A stretch of 35,092 bases of DNA. Source: an uncultured Acidobacteriia bacterium. Lineage in GTDB: Bacteria; Acidobacteriota; Terriglobia; Bryobacterales; Bryobacteraceae. Numbering within the stretch: position 1 is the stretch's first letter; the number at the start of each line of letters is the position of its first letter. Where the stretch lies: assembly GCA_903882645.1 (NCBI GenBank), contig CAIRXZ010000227.1, positions 1-35,092 of the forward strand. Reading direction: 5' to 3'. This document shows, piece by piece, positions 1-11,664 of this stretch. Both the position numbers and the translations under genes were made by a program. A model generated the notes under the pieces. The model saw nothing but the letters and a program-made list of their open reading frames with translations. It was not told the DNA's origin and made no database searches.

Positions 1-68
1 CCGCGGATCGCCTCTAGCGCCACCTTCGCCTTGAACTTCGGCGTGTACTGCTTTCGCGTCGTCGTCAT
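1..68 (-). CDS. IS3-family transposase OrfA, N-terminal fragment cut by the window edge
   Basis: The minus strand from 68 reads ATG followed by MTTTRKQYTPKFKAKVALEA and runs off the window in frame. This is the usual opening of IS3-family OrfA, which carries an HTH that binds the element ends and is normally followed by a frameshifted DDE OrfB. GAGGAAG lies about 6 bases upstream of the ATG and serves as ribosome binding site. Only 22 codons are visible, so intactness cannot be judged. The call rests on the typical YTPKFKAKVALEAI pattern. Transcription runs leftwards, in the same direction as gyrB. Confidence 0.75.
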   Translation of the reverse strand, partial: MTTTRKQYTPKFKAKVALEAIR

Positions 69-146
69 CGCCGTCTTCCTCGCGACCGCCGACTCCGAAA
101 TTAACTTAATGCGTGGTCTGAATTCTGGGGTCCACTATAGGGATCA
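1..146 (-). mobile_element. End of an IS3-like insertion sequence
   Basis: The orfA start at 68 is preceded on the minus strand by about 78 bases reaching TGATCCCTATAGTGGACCCC, whose first bases lie at 146. IS3-family termini usually begin with TG, so the element probably ends at 146 (TGATCC) or near 135 (TGGACCCC). The other terminus is outside the window, so neither the inverted repeat nor the target duplication can be checked. The gyrB stop at 178-180 is only about 32 bases away, so the element inserted just downstream of gyrB. Confidence 0.5.
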
Positions 147-177
147 GCGCCACTTGCCCGGATTTCGGCATGGAAGG

Positions 178-3758
<3,581 letters not shown>

Positions 3759-3996
3759 AAAGCCCTCCGCTTCTACTATTTTTGACTATATACAGGAACA
3801 CAATTCAAAAACCGTGTTCACCGGGCCTGTGCAAATTGCTGAATACTCTCTAAATTATACTAAACTCAGCTAGTTTTCACGATAGGAACTTGTGGAAGCA
3901 GTGGCGGAAGGAATGCGAAAGAACAGCCGTGGCAGCGAGTTTCACACAATCTTCCTAAGGCTTCTCCACAGGTTGGTGTGCAAAAAACAGCTAACC
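3759..3996. other. dnaA-dnaN intergenic region, candidate oriC/DNA-unwinding region
   Basis: This 238-bp spacer is strikingly AT-rich at 3770-3880, with runs such as CTATTTTTGACTATATACA and CTCTAAATTATACTAAACTC, in an otherwise GC-rich window. At its dnaA-proximal end TTCTCCACA (3962-3970) differs at one base from the DnaA box TTATCCACA. Further box-like sites lie on the other side of dnaA at 5334-5354. Bacterial origins commonly flank dnaA with an AT-rich unwinding element and box clusters. Only a few imperfect boxes are visible, so this is a candidate only. Confidence 0.4.
3854..3882 (-). promoter_or_regulatory. Candidate dnaN-gyrB promoter
   Basis: Reading leftwards, a perfect TATAAT -10 hexamer lies at 3854-3859. 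A weak -35 (TCGTGA, 3 of 6) lies 17 bases upstream at 3877-3882. This would give a leader of about 90 bases ahead of the dnaN ribosome binding site. The -10 is clear but sits in an AT-rich tract where matches arise easily. Confidence 0.4.
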
Positions 3997-5307
3997 TCAT
4001 TGTAATGAGTCCATTAGGCTGTGCAACATCCTGTTCAAATCGGGGTTGATCAGACGTGATTGCTCAATCTTGTTTATGGAGTGAATAACGGTCGTGTGGT
4101 GCTTCCCCCCGAGCGCCCGGCCGATCTCCGGCAGCGAGGCATCCGTAAGCTCTTTGATCAGGTACATCGCGATCTGCCGCGGGTACACAATCTTTTTCGT
4201 GTTGCTCTTTTCCTTGAGCTGAGATTGCTTGATCTGAAACCGCTCGGCCACAGCTCTTTGGATGGAATCGATCGTGATTCTGCGATCCTGAACGTGCACC
4301 AGATGCTTCAGAATTTGCTGCGCCATTTGAACTGTGATAGCGGCCCCGGTCAGCGATGAGTACGCGACGAGCTTCACCAAAGCGCCTTCCAACTCCCGCA
4401 CGTTCGATTTGGTTTTTGACGCCATGAAGGTGCGTACGTCGTCGGAGAGCTTGATTCCCTCGGCTTCCGCCTTCTTATCGAGGATAGCCATCTTGGTTTC
4501 CAAGTCGGGAGGCTGAATATCGGCCATCAGTCCCCACTCGAACCGGGAGCGCAGGCGCTCGAGCAAGCCCGGAATCTCCTTGGGCGGCGCATCGCTTGAC
4601 ATCACGATCTGCTTCTGGTGATCGTGCAGTTCATTAAATGTGTGAAAGAACTCCTCCTGGGTTCGCTCCTTATTGCCGATCAGTTGGATGTCGTCCACCA
4701 GAAGCACGTCCACTTCGCGGTAGCGTTGGTGGAACTGCTGCATACGCTCAGTCCGTATGCATACGATCATCTCGTTCATGAAACGTTCGCTGGAGGTGTA
4801 GATCACCCGCATCGAGCCGAACCTCTCGGTGAGTTCCCGTCCAATAGCGTGCATGAGGTGCGTCTTTCCCATGCCCACTCCCCCGTAAAGGAACAGTGGA
4901 TTGTAGCTGCGGGAGGGGTTGGTAGCGACTGAGCGCGCGGCGGCGTGCGCGAACTCGTTGCATGCGCCCACCACAAACGTATCGAACGTGAACTTCGGAT
5001 TTAGAGAGCTGGCTGGCGGCTCGATATCGGTCGAATCCACGGCCGCCAGGGCTTGGCTCTTGGCGCCGCGAACAGGCTGCACTTCGTAAACGACGTCGCG
5101 TATGGGCAAGCCGAGCTCCCGGATGGCAGTGTGAACCATGCCGGCGTATTCGCTTTCGAGCCACGCGCGGGTCTCCCGGTCCGGCGTCGAGACAAACAAA
5201 GCGTCACCATCGGCGTAGAGGAACTCCGTGCCTCTCAGCCAGTTGTTGTAACTTTCAGCGCTAACCTTCTTCTGCAGGCAACTACAGATGTTTTCCCAGG
5301 AATTCAT
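3997..5307 (-). CDS. dnaA: Chromosomal replication initiator protein DnaA
   Basis: DnaA is an AAA+ protein that binds DnaA boxes and melts oriC. Domain I begins MNSWENICSCLQKKVSAESY, matching the family N-terminus. The AAA+ core shows Walker A GGVGMGKTHL and Walker B LLVDDIQLI. Domain IV carries the DNA-binding signature GGKHHTTVIHS. The chosen ATG at 5307 gives 436 residues. An in-frame GTG at 5355 would add 16 residues, but they do not resemble DnaA and overlap the DnaA-box-like sequences, so they are rejected. There is no strong Shine-Dalgarno sequence. dnaN and gyrB follow on the same strand, and tRNA-Gly diverges upstream. Confidence 0.97.
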   Translation of the reverse strand: MNSWENICSCLQKKVSAESYNNWLRGTEFLYADGDALFVSTPDRETRAWLESEYAGMVHTAIRELGLPIRDVVYEVQPVRGAKSQALAAVDSTDIEPPASSLNPKFTFDTFVVGACNEFAHAAARSVATNPSRSYNPLFLYGGVGMGKTHLMHAIGRELTERFGSMRVIYTSSERFMNEMIVCIRTERMQQFHQRYREVDVLLVDDIQLIGNKERTQEEFFHTFNELHDHQKQIVMSSDAPPKEIPGLLERLRSRFEWGLMADIQPPDLETKMAILDKKAEAEGIKLSDDVRTFMASKTKSNVRELEGALVKLVAYSSLTGAAITVQMAQQILKHLVHVQDRRITIDSIQRAVAERFQIKQSQLKEKSNTKKIVYPRQIAMYLIKELTDASLPEIGRALGGKHHTTVIHSINKIEQSRLINPDLNRMLHSLMDSLQ

Positions 5308-5333
5308 CAGTTTTTGGACACCAAGACTTCGGG

Positions 5334-5354
5334 ATTTCCACAGGGTTTTCCACA
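5334..5354 (+). promoter_or_regulatory. Two phased DnaA-box-like sites upstream of dnaA
   Basis: ATTTCCACA at 5334-5342 and TTTTCCACA at 5346-5354 differ from TTATCCACA at two bases and one base. They are 12 bases apart, about one helical turn. Their position just upstream of the dnaA ATG suits origin function or DnaA autoregulation. The number of sites is small and the consensus of this lineage is unknown. Confidence 0.4.
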
Positions 5355-5457
5355 CAAGCGCGGGATCGCGTGGCAGCTAGTCCAGGAAGATTGCCAACCC
5401 ACCTCTATTCGCCGCGCCACCGCTCGCCGCTGGTGTGTCCCATCGAACCGAGACAGT

Positions 5458-5488
5458 AGTCTAGCACAGCCGACCGGCTTTCCTGCAA
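5458..5488 (-). promoter_or_regulatory. Weak candidate dnaA promoter
   Basis: Reading leftwards, TAGACT with an extended TGC lies at 5458-5463. TTGCAG lies at 5483-5488 with a long 19-base spacer. It would give a leader of about 145 bases ahead of the dnaA ATG that includes the two DnaA-box-like sites. The match is modest. Confidence 0.25.
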
Positions 5489-5528
5489 GTTTATAAATCC
5501 CTTGTTTTCAACACTGTAACCGCAACGT

Positions 5529-5558
5529 TTGACACCGCTCCTGTTTCTGAAGGAAAAT
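5529..5558 (+). promoter_or_regulatory. Promoter of tRNA-Gly
   Basis: A perfect TTGACA -35 at 5529-5534 is followed after 18 bases by GAAAAT at 5553-5558 (4 of 6 to TATAAT). Transcription would start near 5565, leaving about 9 bases of leader before the tRNA at 5574. Confidence 0.55.
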
Positions 5559-5573
5559 AGGTTTTTCCACTGG

Positions 5574-5649
5574 GCGGGAGTAACTCAGTTGGTAGAGTGC
5601 GACCTTGCCAAGGTCGATGTCGCGGGTTCGAATCCCGTCTCCCGCTCCA
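5574..5649 (+). tRNA. tRNA-Gly(GCC)
   Basis: A 76-nt cloverleaf with acceptor GCGGGAG paired to CTCCCGC, a D arm containing AGTTGGTAGA and the T arm CGGGTTCGAATCCCG. The anticodon stem CGACC/GGTCG encloses loop TTGCCAA, giving anticodon GCC, which reads GGC and GGU. The 3' CCA is encoded at 5647-5649. It lies divergently upstream of dnaA. Confidence 0.97.
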
Positions 5650-5681
5650 TGATTCGCCCCCCATGCCGAGGGTAGGCCGCC

Positions 5682-6320
5682 ATGTTCAAGCATCTCGTAC
5701 TCGTGGTTTCCGCCGTCTCCGTCGCGGCGATCTCCCTATGCGCCCAGGATTACAAACTGGAGCCGCTCGATACGCCGCCGCCCTCTCTGCCAGCCTCCTA
5801 CGCTCCGGTTGTCTTTGAGCGCCCCGGCTTCCGCATCGCAGGCCCCAGCGGCCCCTGGTGCGAGATCTGGTTCCGAAACGCCGTCCCAACCGGACCGAAG
5901 TCCGGCGACAGCTCCATTTCGTTCAGCATCCCCCAAGGCGCGCTCCTTGGCATTCTGCGCTTCCCGTCGCAAGGCGCCGATCGCCGCGCTCAGACGATCA
6001 AACCCGGCGTCTATACCCTGCGCTACAGCAACTACCCCGTCGACGGCGCCCATCAGGGCGTCGCGCCGCAACGCGATTTCGCTCTCCTCACGCCGCTTTC
6101 CGCCGATTCCGATCCAAATGCCGCCCCCGCTTTCGATGCCCTCGTGCAGATGAGCCGGGCGGCCTCCGGAACCCCGCACCCAGCCGTCCTCTCGCTCGAA
6201 ACACCGGCCGGGTCGAGCTTCCCCTCGCTAACCAAGGAAGGCGACCACGATTGGGTGCTGAACGTGAAGATCGGCGATCTCCAACTCTCGATCATCGTGG
6301 CCGGCAAGTACGAGGGCTAG
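5682..6320 (+). CDS. Secreted protein of unknown function
   Basis: The 212-residue product starts with a Sec signal peptide (MFKHLVLVVSAVSVAAISLC, probable cleavage after CAQ). The mature part begins with a proline-rich stretch and then looks like an all-beta soluble domain, with segments such as IKPGVYTLRYSNYPVDGAHQ and a C-terminal IGDLQLSIIVAGKYEG. No catalytic motif or known family is recognised. The ATG at 5682 lies 32 bases after the tRNA, possibly giving co-transcription with it. Downstream hairpins at 6323-6353 separate it from a convergent operon. It may be a periplasmic or surface protein, but no function can be assigned. Confidence 0.8.
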   Translation: MFKHLVLVVSAVSVAAISLCAQDYKLEPLDTPPPSLPASYAPVVFERPGFRIAGPSGPWCEIWFRNAVPTGPKSGDSSISFSIPQGALLGILRFPSQGADRRAQTIKPGVYTLRYSNYPVDGAHQGVAPQRDFALLTPLSADSDPNAAPAFDALVQMSRAASGTPHPAVLSLETPAGSSFPSLTKEGDHDWVLNVKIGDLQLSIIVAGKYEG

Positions 6321-6322
6321 GC

Positions 6323-6353
6323 AAGGGCTTGGCCCTTGAGATCCCTTCGGGAT
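6323..6353. terminator. Tandem hairpins between convergent genes
   Basis: AAGGGC-ttg-GCCCTT (6323-6337) and ATCCC-ttc-GGGAT (6341-6353) lie directly after the stop at 6320. Neither has a real T tract, only TT follows, so termination is plausible rather than shown. The remaining bases to 6459 hold nothing else recognisable. Confidence 0.4.
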
Positions 6354-6459
6354 TTGGTCAGGAGCCTGAAGTCAGAAGCCGGGCATCGCAGCGGGGCGGG
6401 TTTCCTGCACTACCCGACCACGAGTGCGAGCTCTTGCCAGCGGCGCGTGAGCCGCCCCC

Positions 6460-8157
6460 CTACGTTGGGGACGACCCCAGCGCCAGCAATGCGGAGCGCA
6501 GCCGCGAATGCCGCTGCATCAGGCGAAGGTATCGCGCCTCGCCGGCCCCTTGCTTGGCTTTGACAATTTCCGCGACCGCAAGTTTTTCCTCACCCGTCCA
6601 ACGCTCCAGATCCGGAACCAGGTTTAGGACAAGCGCCAGGGTACCGGGCGATTCGAGTCCCAACACGCGCCCGGCGAACTGTGTGGCGGCGATCCAGGCT
6701 TCCGCCGGATCTCCGTGCCAGCGTTCCGCCATGGCGCGCGCGGCGGCCAGACCGAGATTGCGGACGCGGAACCGGTCCCAGGCGCCCGGCTGGGCCGAGG
6801 GGCCTTCGTAGAGGATGTAACTCCGGGCCAGTTTCTCCAGGGTCCGCTTCGAGCTGCGGCGTCCCGGCGTCTGGCGCATCCGCCGTTCCTCGCGGCCGAC
6901 GAGCGCCGCGGCTTCGGCATCCACCGGACGGAACCCCAGCTTCCGATAGAACCAGAACGCCCCGGAATCCACCGCTTCCGGGTTCTCCAGTCCGATCTGG
7001 TAAGGGTCCACCGAGAAGGTATCGACGCCCAGAACCTGGTGGAAAAGCCGCAGGAGGCGGGCATAGAGCCACGCAGATTCGCCTTCCCGAAACGTGTAGT
7101 ACAAGTTGAAGCCCACCTCCGCGCGCTCGAACAGCGAGAGCAGCTCCACGTAGCCGGCCGGCACGCCATTCTTGAAGAACATGCCCCCGTGGTAGGCCCG
7201 CAGAGGCAGCCGCCACTCGGGCGGCACGCCGAAAAAGTAGATTTCGACGCCGCGGCCGGCATCGGCTTGGAACACTCGGGCCTCGTCGGGATGGCTGAAG
7301 CCGTACAGCTCGCGGAAGCGCATCGCCGAGGCATCGAGAATCACGTCGAGGATTCCTCGCGCCTCTTTCCGCGCCAAACGCCTCACGGGGAGCCGCAGGC
7401 CGTCGAGTTCGCGAGCGAGCGAAATGTCGGCGCGCCGAAGCAACGGTTCGGTGTGGCAGTACAGCTTCCGCTCAGCCAAAAAGGCAGACCGGGAGATGCC
7501 CCCCGCCGGCAGCCGCAGCCGCGTTCGCGAGATCCGCGAGCCGAATTGCCAGGTGAGAGGCAGCCGCAGCGCCTCGTACAGGTCCGCGCGCTCGCGCGGC
7601 GTAAGCGGCAGACCCGCTACCCGGGCGAGGAGCCAGGAGAGATCGCTCGTCCCTCGAGGCCGCGCCGCCGCGATCCACTCACGGAAGGGCGCGTGCGCCT
7701 CCACCGGCCAATCTTCGCCGAATAGCGGCAGAATCCGCGCCAGGGCGGGACCGAGCCTGTCCATCTCGTCGCAGCGGTCCCAGGCGATCTCGACGTCGCG
7801 CGGATGCCGCGCCGCGAGGCGCCGCGCGAACTCGTAGCTGAACACGGCCGAGAGGGACGTCCCGGCGATACCCGAGATTTCGGGTTCTTCAAAGGGACTG
7901 AAGTCCGCGCCCTCCGCCCGCAACGCGGCGATCCGGCCGGGGAACGAGAAGAGCAGCGCATCCGCCAGGCGCGCCACCTTTGGGCTGCGCGGATAGGCGC
8001 GCAGAAACAGCAGCGCTTCATGAAGCCGGATCAACTCGTCCGCGCCGCGAAACCTCCGAGCGCCGATCATGGCCAGCAATCGCTCCAAACGGCCCGCGTC
8101 TTCGGGGCCGAAGCGGCGCTTCCACTCATTCAAGCGGTCCAGCAGGTCCCGCGGCAT
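6460..8157 (-). CDS. Uncharacterised 565-residue protein with a GNAT-like segment
   Basis: No family is recognised with certainty. The N-terminal half is helical and arginine/leucine-rich. Residues about 290-410 resemble a GNAT N-acetyltransferase fold: GGMFFKNGVPAGYVELL, then FNLYYTFREGESAWLYARLL, then SGAFWFYRKLGFRPVD, the last typical of the final GNAT strand and helix. The canonical acetyl-CoA loop (Q/RxxGxG/A) is not evident, so activity is uncertain. The ATG at 8157 follows the E2 stop by 4 bases, making it the last gene of the lpdA-lipB-E2 operon. No signal peptide or membrane segment is seen, so it should be cytoplasmic. A link to acyl or lipoyl metabolism is suggested only by position. 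Confidence 0.75.
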   Translation of the reverse strand: MPRDLLDRLNEWKRRFGPEDAGRLERLLAMIGARRFRGADELIRLHEALLFLRAYPRSPKVARLADALLFSFPGRIAALRAEGADFSPFEEPEISGIAGTSLSAVFSYEFARRLAARHPRDVEIAWDRCDEMDRLGPALARILPLFGEDWPVEAHAPFREWIAAARPRGTSDLSWLLARVAGLPLTPRERADLYEALRLPLTWQFGSRISRTRLRLPAGGISRSAFLAERKLYCHTEPLLRRADISLARELDGLRLPVRRLARKEARGILDVILDASAMRFRELYGFSHPDEARVFQADAGRGVEIYFFGVPPEWRLPLRAYHGGMFFKNGVPAGYVELLSLFERAEVGFNLYYTFREGESAWLYARLLRLFHQVLGVDTFSVDPYQIGLENPEAVDSGAFWFYRKLGFRPVDAEAAALVGREERRMRQTPGRRSSKRTLEKLARSYILYEGPSAQPGAWDRFRVRNLGLAAARAMAERWHGDPAEAWIAATQFAGRVLGLESPGTLALVLNLVPDLERWTGEEKLAVAEIVKAKQGAGEARYLRLMQRHSRLRSALLALGSSPT

Positions 8158-8161
8158 TGGG

Positions 8162-9388
8162 CTACAGCACTTCTTCCGACCAGTTTTCCAGATCTTGTTT
8201 CAGCTTGCTCATGAACCGATCGGCCAGAGCGCCGTCGATCAGGCGGTGGTCGAAGCTCAGAGACAGATGGCAGATGGACCGGATGGCGATGGCGTCGTCC
8301 ACCACCACCGGCGTCTTGTCCACCGTGCCCACGCCCAGGATGGCCACCTGCGGCAGGTTGATAATGGGCGTCCCGATAAGGCTGCCGAAGCCGCCGAAAT
8401 TGGTGATCGAGAAGGAGCCGCCCCGCACCTCGTCCGGCTTGAGTTGGCGGGCGCGGGCGCGCGTAGCCAGATCGACGATGGAGCGCTGCAAGCCCAGCAC
8501 GTTCTTCTCATCGGCGCCGCGAATCACCGGAACGATGAGCCCGTTCTCGAGCGCCACGGCGATTCCGATATCGATTTCGTTGTGGTAGACGATGTTGTCG
8601 CCGTCAATGGACGCGTTGAGCAACGGGAATTCGCGCAACGCCGTAACCGTGGAGCGCACGATGAACGGCAGATAGGTGAGCGAGAAGCCGTGGCGCGCCT
8701 GGAAATCGGCCTTGTGCCGCTCGCGCATCCGGGCGACCTTGGTCATGTCCACGCGGTGAACGGTGGTCACATGCGCCGCCGTACGCCTGGAAGCGGCCAT
8801 GCGCTCGGCGATCTTGGCCCGCATGGCGCTCATCGGCTCGATGCGCGCGCGGCCCTGGATGGGCGGCGGAAGCGCCGGCAGCGGAGGCGAAGGCGGTGGA
8901 GGGGCCGGAGCCCGGCCGGGCCCCGGTTGTTGCGCCAGGTACGCTTCCAAATCCTGCTTGGTGATGCGCCCCCCGGCGCCGGAGCCCCGCACGCGGCCGA
9001 GATCGATATTGCGATCGCGCGCGATCTTGCGGACCAGCGGCGAAAGCGGGCCCGCCGGTTCGGCGGCGGGGGCCGGTTCTTCCTCCGGCGGCGCGGGGGC
9101 CGCAACTGCCGCCGGTTGCGCTTCAACTGGCGCGGATCGGGCGGCGGCGCCATCGGCTTCTTGAATCCGCGCCACCACCGTATCGATCCCCACCGTTTTG
9201 CCTTCCTCGACCAGCACTTCGGCGAGCGTGCCCGCGGCGGGCGAGGGGATCTCCGTATCCACTTTGTCGGTCGAGATCTCGAACAGCGGCTCGTCGCGCT
9301 CCACGCGCTCCCCGGGCCTCTTGAGCCACTTAGTCAAAGTCCCTTCGACAATGCTTTCGCCCATCTGGGGCATCACTACGTCGGTCAT
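8162..9388 (-). CDS. Dihydrolipoamide acyltransferase (E2) of a 2-oxoacid dehydrogenase complex
   Basis: E2 transfers the acyl group from lipoamide to CoA in pyruvate, 2-oxoglutarate or branched-chain dehydrogenases. Visible in order are an N-terminal lipoyl domain with the modified lysine at about K42 in FEISTDKVDTEIPSP, a long Ala/Pro linker, and an E3-binding domain (SPLVRKIARDRNIDLGRVRG). The C-terminal catalytic domain carries the HxxxDG motif in SFDHRLIDGALADRF. The ATG at 9388 gives 408 residues and is preceded by AAAGAGAGA. An upstream extension of 22 residues would overlap lipB and is rejected. It starts 1 base after the lipB stop. The substrate is not decided by these motifs, and no E1 gene is in the window. 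Confidence 0.93.
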   Translation of the reverse strand: MTDVVMPQMGESIVEGTLTKWLKRPGERVERDEPLFEISTDKVDTEIPSPAAGTLAEVLVEEGKTVGIDTVVARIQEADGAAARSAPVEAQPAAVAAPAPPEEEPAPAAEPAGPLSPLVRKIARDRNIDLGRVRGSGAGGRITKQDLEAYLAQQPGPGRAPAPPPPSPPLPALPPPIQGRARIEPMSAMRAKIAERMAASRRTAAHVTTVHRVDMTKVARMRERHKADFQARHGFSLTYLPFIVRSTVTALREFPLLNASIDGDNIVYHNEIDIGIAVALENGLIVPVIRGADEKNVLGLQRSIVDLATRARARQLKPDEVRGGSFSITNFGGFGSLIGTPIINLPQVAILGVGTVDKTPVVVDDAIAIRSICHLSLSFDHRLIDGALADRFMSKLKQDLENWSEEVL

Positions 9389-9389
9389 G

Positions 9390-10061
9390 TCAGATCTCTC
9401 TTTCCGGGGCCGCGAGAACGGGAGCCGCCATCTCGCAACCGAAAACGCGGCCAAAATGCGCGATCAAAGTCTCCGAGACGCCGGCCAGGCTGGCGCGCAC
9501 GCCCAGTTGCGCCATGGAAGTGACGGGTTTGGCGAGACCGCACGGAACGATGTACTGGAAGTAGCTCAGGTCGGTCGACACGTTCAAGGCGAAACCGTGC
9601 GAGGTCACCCACCGGCCGATGCGCACGCCGATGGCGGCGATCTTCCGCTGGTCCACCCATACGCCGGTCAGGCCGGGGATGCGGCCCGCGGCGATGCCGA
9701 AATCGGCCAGCGTATCGATGATGGTCTGCTCGATGGCGCGCACGTACGCGCCCACGTCGCGCTTCCAATCGCGCAGGTCCATTATGGGGTAGCCGACAAG
9801 CTGGCCCGGCCCGTGGTAGGTCACGTCGCCGCCGCGGTCGATGGGGTAGAACGAAATGCCCGCGCTGGCGAGCGCATCGCCGCTGGCCAGCAGGTTCTCC
9901 ATGCGCCCGTTGCGGCCGAGCGTGATGACGTGCGGGTGTTCGAGCAGCAGAAGCTGGTCCGGAATGCCGCCCCGCTGGCGCTCGACGACGAGCTCGCGCT
10001 GCAATTCGAGCGCCTGGCCGTACTCCATGCGCCCGAGCTCCCGCACCTGGCATTTACGCAT
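9390..10061 (-). CDS. lipB: Octanoyl-[acyl-carrier-protein]:protein N-octanoyltransferase
   Basis: LipB moves octanoate from ACP to the lipoyl-domain lysine, the first step of lipoate assembly. The 223-residue product has the signature RGGDVTYHGPGQLVGYPI. It also has the block KIAAIGVRIGRWVTSHGFAL, which includes the conserved lysine, and the acyl-binding cysteine in YIVPCGLAKPV. The ATG at 10061 overlaps the lpdA stop by 8 bases, and the E2 gene starts just after its own stop, so the three are translationally linked. Its target, the E2 lipoyl domain, is the next gene. lipA, which inserts the sulfurs, is not nearby. Confidence 0.96.
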   Translation of the reverse strand: MRKCQVRELGRMEYGQALELQRELVVERQRGGIPDQLLLLEHPHVITLGRNGRMENLLASGDALASAGISFYPIDRGGDVTYHGPGQLVGYPIMDLRDWKRDVGAYVRAIEQTIIDTLADFGIAAGRIPGLTGVWVDQRKIAAIGVRIGRWVTSHGFALNVSTDLSYFQYIVPCGLAKPVTSMAQLGVRASLAGVSETLIAHFGRVFGCEMAAPVLAAPEREI

Positions 10062-11457
10062 TGATGGAAAGACCGTAGACCGCGTTGAACGCTTCGCCCA
10101 CCGCTTCGTAGAGCGTGGGGTGCGCGTGGATGGTCTGCATCATCACGTCCACCGTGGACTCCGATTCCATGGCCGCGACGGCTTCCGCGATCAGTTCGTA
10201 GCCGTCCGGGCCGATGATATGGACGCCCAGAATTTCGCCGTAGGTCTCGTCGGAAACCACTTTGACGAAGCCCTCGCGATGCCCCAAGATGGTGGCGCGG
10301 CTGTTGCCGGCGAAGGGGAAGCGGCCGACCCGGACTTTGTGTCCCCGCGCGCGGGCCTGGGCTTCCGTCAGACCCACGCTGCCGATGCCCGGCTCGGTGT
10401 ACGTGCAGCCTGGAATGCGGTCCCGGTCGATGGGAATCGCCGGCTTGCCCGCCATGTGCGCGACGGCAATCAGACCTTCCCGCGTGGCCACGTGCGCCAG
10501 TTGCGGCGTGCCCGCCACCACGTCGCCGATGGCGTAGACTCCCGGCTCGGCGGTCTGCTGGTTCTGGTTCACCAGGATGTAGCCGCGGTCGAGGGCGACG
10601 CGTGTGTTCTCGAGCCCGATGTTCTCCGTGTTCGGCTTGCGGCCCACAGCCACCAGCAACTTCTCGACCGCCAGGGTTTCCTGCCTGCCGTCGCGCGTGA
10701 CCAGCGTCAACTCCACGCCGCCGGCCGCCTTCCGGATGTTCTCCGCGCGCGCGCCGGTCTCGACCCGGATCTTCTGCTTGCGGAAGCAGCGCTCGAGCTC
10801 CTTGGAGACATCCTCGTCCTCCACCGGCACGATGCGCGGCAGCATTTCGATGACCGTCACCTCCGAGCCGAAGCGGCGGAACATGGAAGCGAATTCGACG
10901 CCCACGGCGCCCGCGCCGATTATGGCCAAGCTCTTAGGTACGCTCGCGAGGTCCAGGATCTCGACGTTGGTGAGAAAAAACTCGGGGTCGGGCCGCAGGC
11001 CGGGGAGCATGCGCGCTTCCGAGCCGGTCGCGATGACGATGTTCTTGGCTTCGAGCGTCTTCGCGCCGGAATCCGACTCCACCTCGACCTTGCCGCCTCC
11101 CTTGAGCGTGGCTCGTCCCGCGACGCGTTCCACCTTGGCGCGCTTGAGCAGCATGGCCACGCCGTTCGAATGCCTGCCGACAATGCCATCCTTGCGCTCT
11201 TTCACTTTGGGGAAGTCCAGGCGCGGGTTCTCGCAATGGATTCCTTCCGCCTCCGAGTGGACAAAGCGCTGCCATACCTCGGCCGCTTGCAGCCACGCCT
11301 TGGTGGGGATGCATCCCACCAGCAGGCAAGTCCCGCCGAGCCTGGCCTGCTTTTCGACCAGCGCCGTCTTCAGCCCATACTGCCCGGCGCGAATAGCGGC
11401 CGAGTACCCGCCCGGCCCGCTCCCGATCACAATCAAGTCGTAAGGCACTTTTATCAT
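10054..11457 (-). CDS. lpdA: Dihydrolipoyl dehydrogenase (E3)
   Basis: E3 reoxidises dihydrolipoamide using FAD and NAD+. The ATG at 11457 begins MIKVPYDLIVIGSGPGGYSA, the FAD-binding GxGxxG, and gives 467 residues, normal for the family. The redox disulfide is C44/C49 in GGTCLLVGCIPTK, where the usual N is L. The NAD site IGAGAVGVEFASMF and the second FAD motif GVYAIGDVVAGTPQLAH follow. The C-terminal dimerisation domain has the catalytic HAHPTLYEAVGEAF. The open frame extends far upstream in antisense to the esterase gene, but only this start makes sense. It is first in the lpdA-lipB-E2 operon. Confidence 0.96.
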   Translation of the reverse strand: MIKVPYDLIVIGSGPGGYSAAIRAGQYGLKTALVEKQARLGGTCLLVGCIPTKAWLQAAEVWQRFVHSEAEGIHCENPRLDFPKVKERKDGIVGRHSNGVAMLLKRAKVERVAGRATLKGGGKVEVESDSGAKTLEAKNIVIATGSEARMLPGLRPDPEFFLTNVEILDLASVPKSLAIIGAGAVGVEFASMFRRFGSEVTVIEMLPRIVPVEDEDVSKELERCFRKQKIRVETGARAENIRKAAGGVELTLVTRDGRQETLAVEKLLVAVGRKPNTENIGLENTRVALDRGYILVNQNQQTAEPGVYAIGDVVAGTPQLAHVATREGLIAVAHMAGKPAIPIDRDRIPGCTYTEPGIGSVGLTEAQARARGHKVRVGRFPFAGNSRATILGHREGFVKVVSDETYGEILGVHIIGPDGYELIAEAVAAMESESTVDVMMQTIHAHPTLYEAVGEAFNAVYGLSINA

Positions 11458-11664
11458 TCTAGCCGGAGGGGTGGGAATGGGGGAACGCCGGTGGCGCGCG
11501 ACATGGAAGCGGCGGGGCCGGTTTGCCCGCAAGCGGCCTGGGTTCAAGCTCGTGGCGCACGGGCCGATAGGGGGGTGGTGAGTTATCCGCGATCTCGCGT
11601 CGCCGCGCCGGCCGGGCCGAGTTTCAAGGCGCCCGGCGCGCGGCAAGTCGCATATGATGGCGGT

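Noticed and set aside
5508-5693. Minus-strand ORF containing GIRTRDIDLGKVALYQLSYS
   Set aside because: It is the antisense translation of tRNA-Gly, a well-known false protein pattern.
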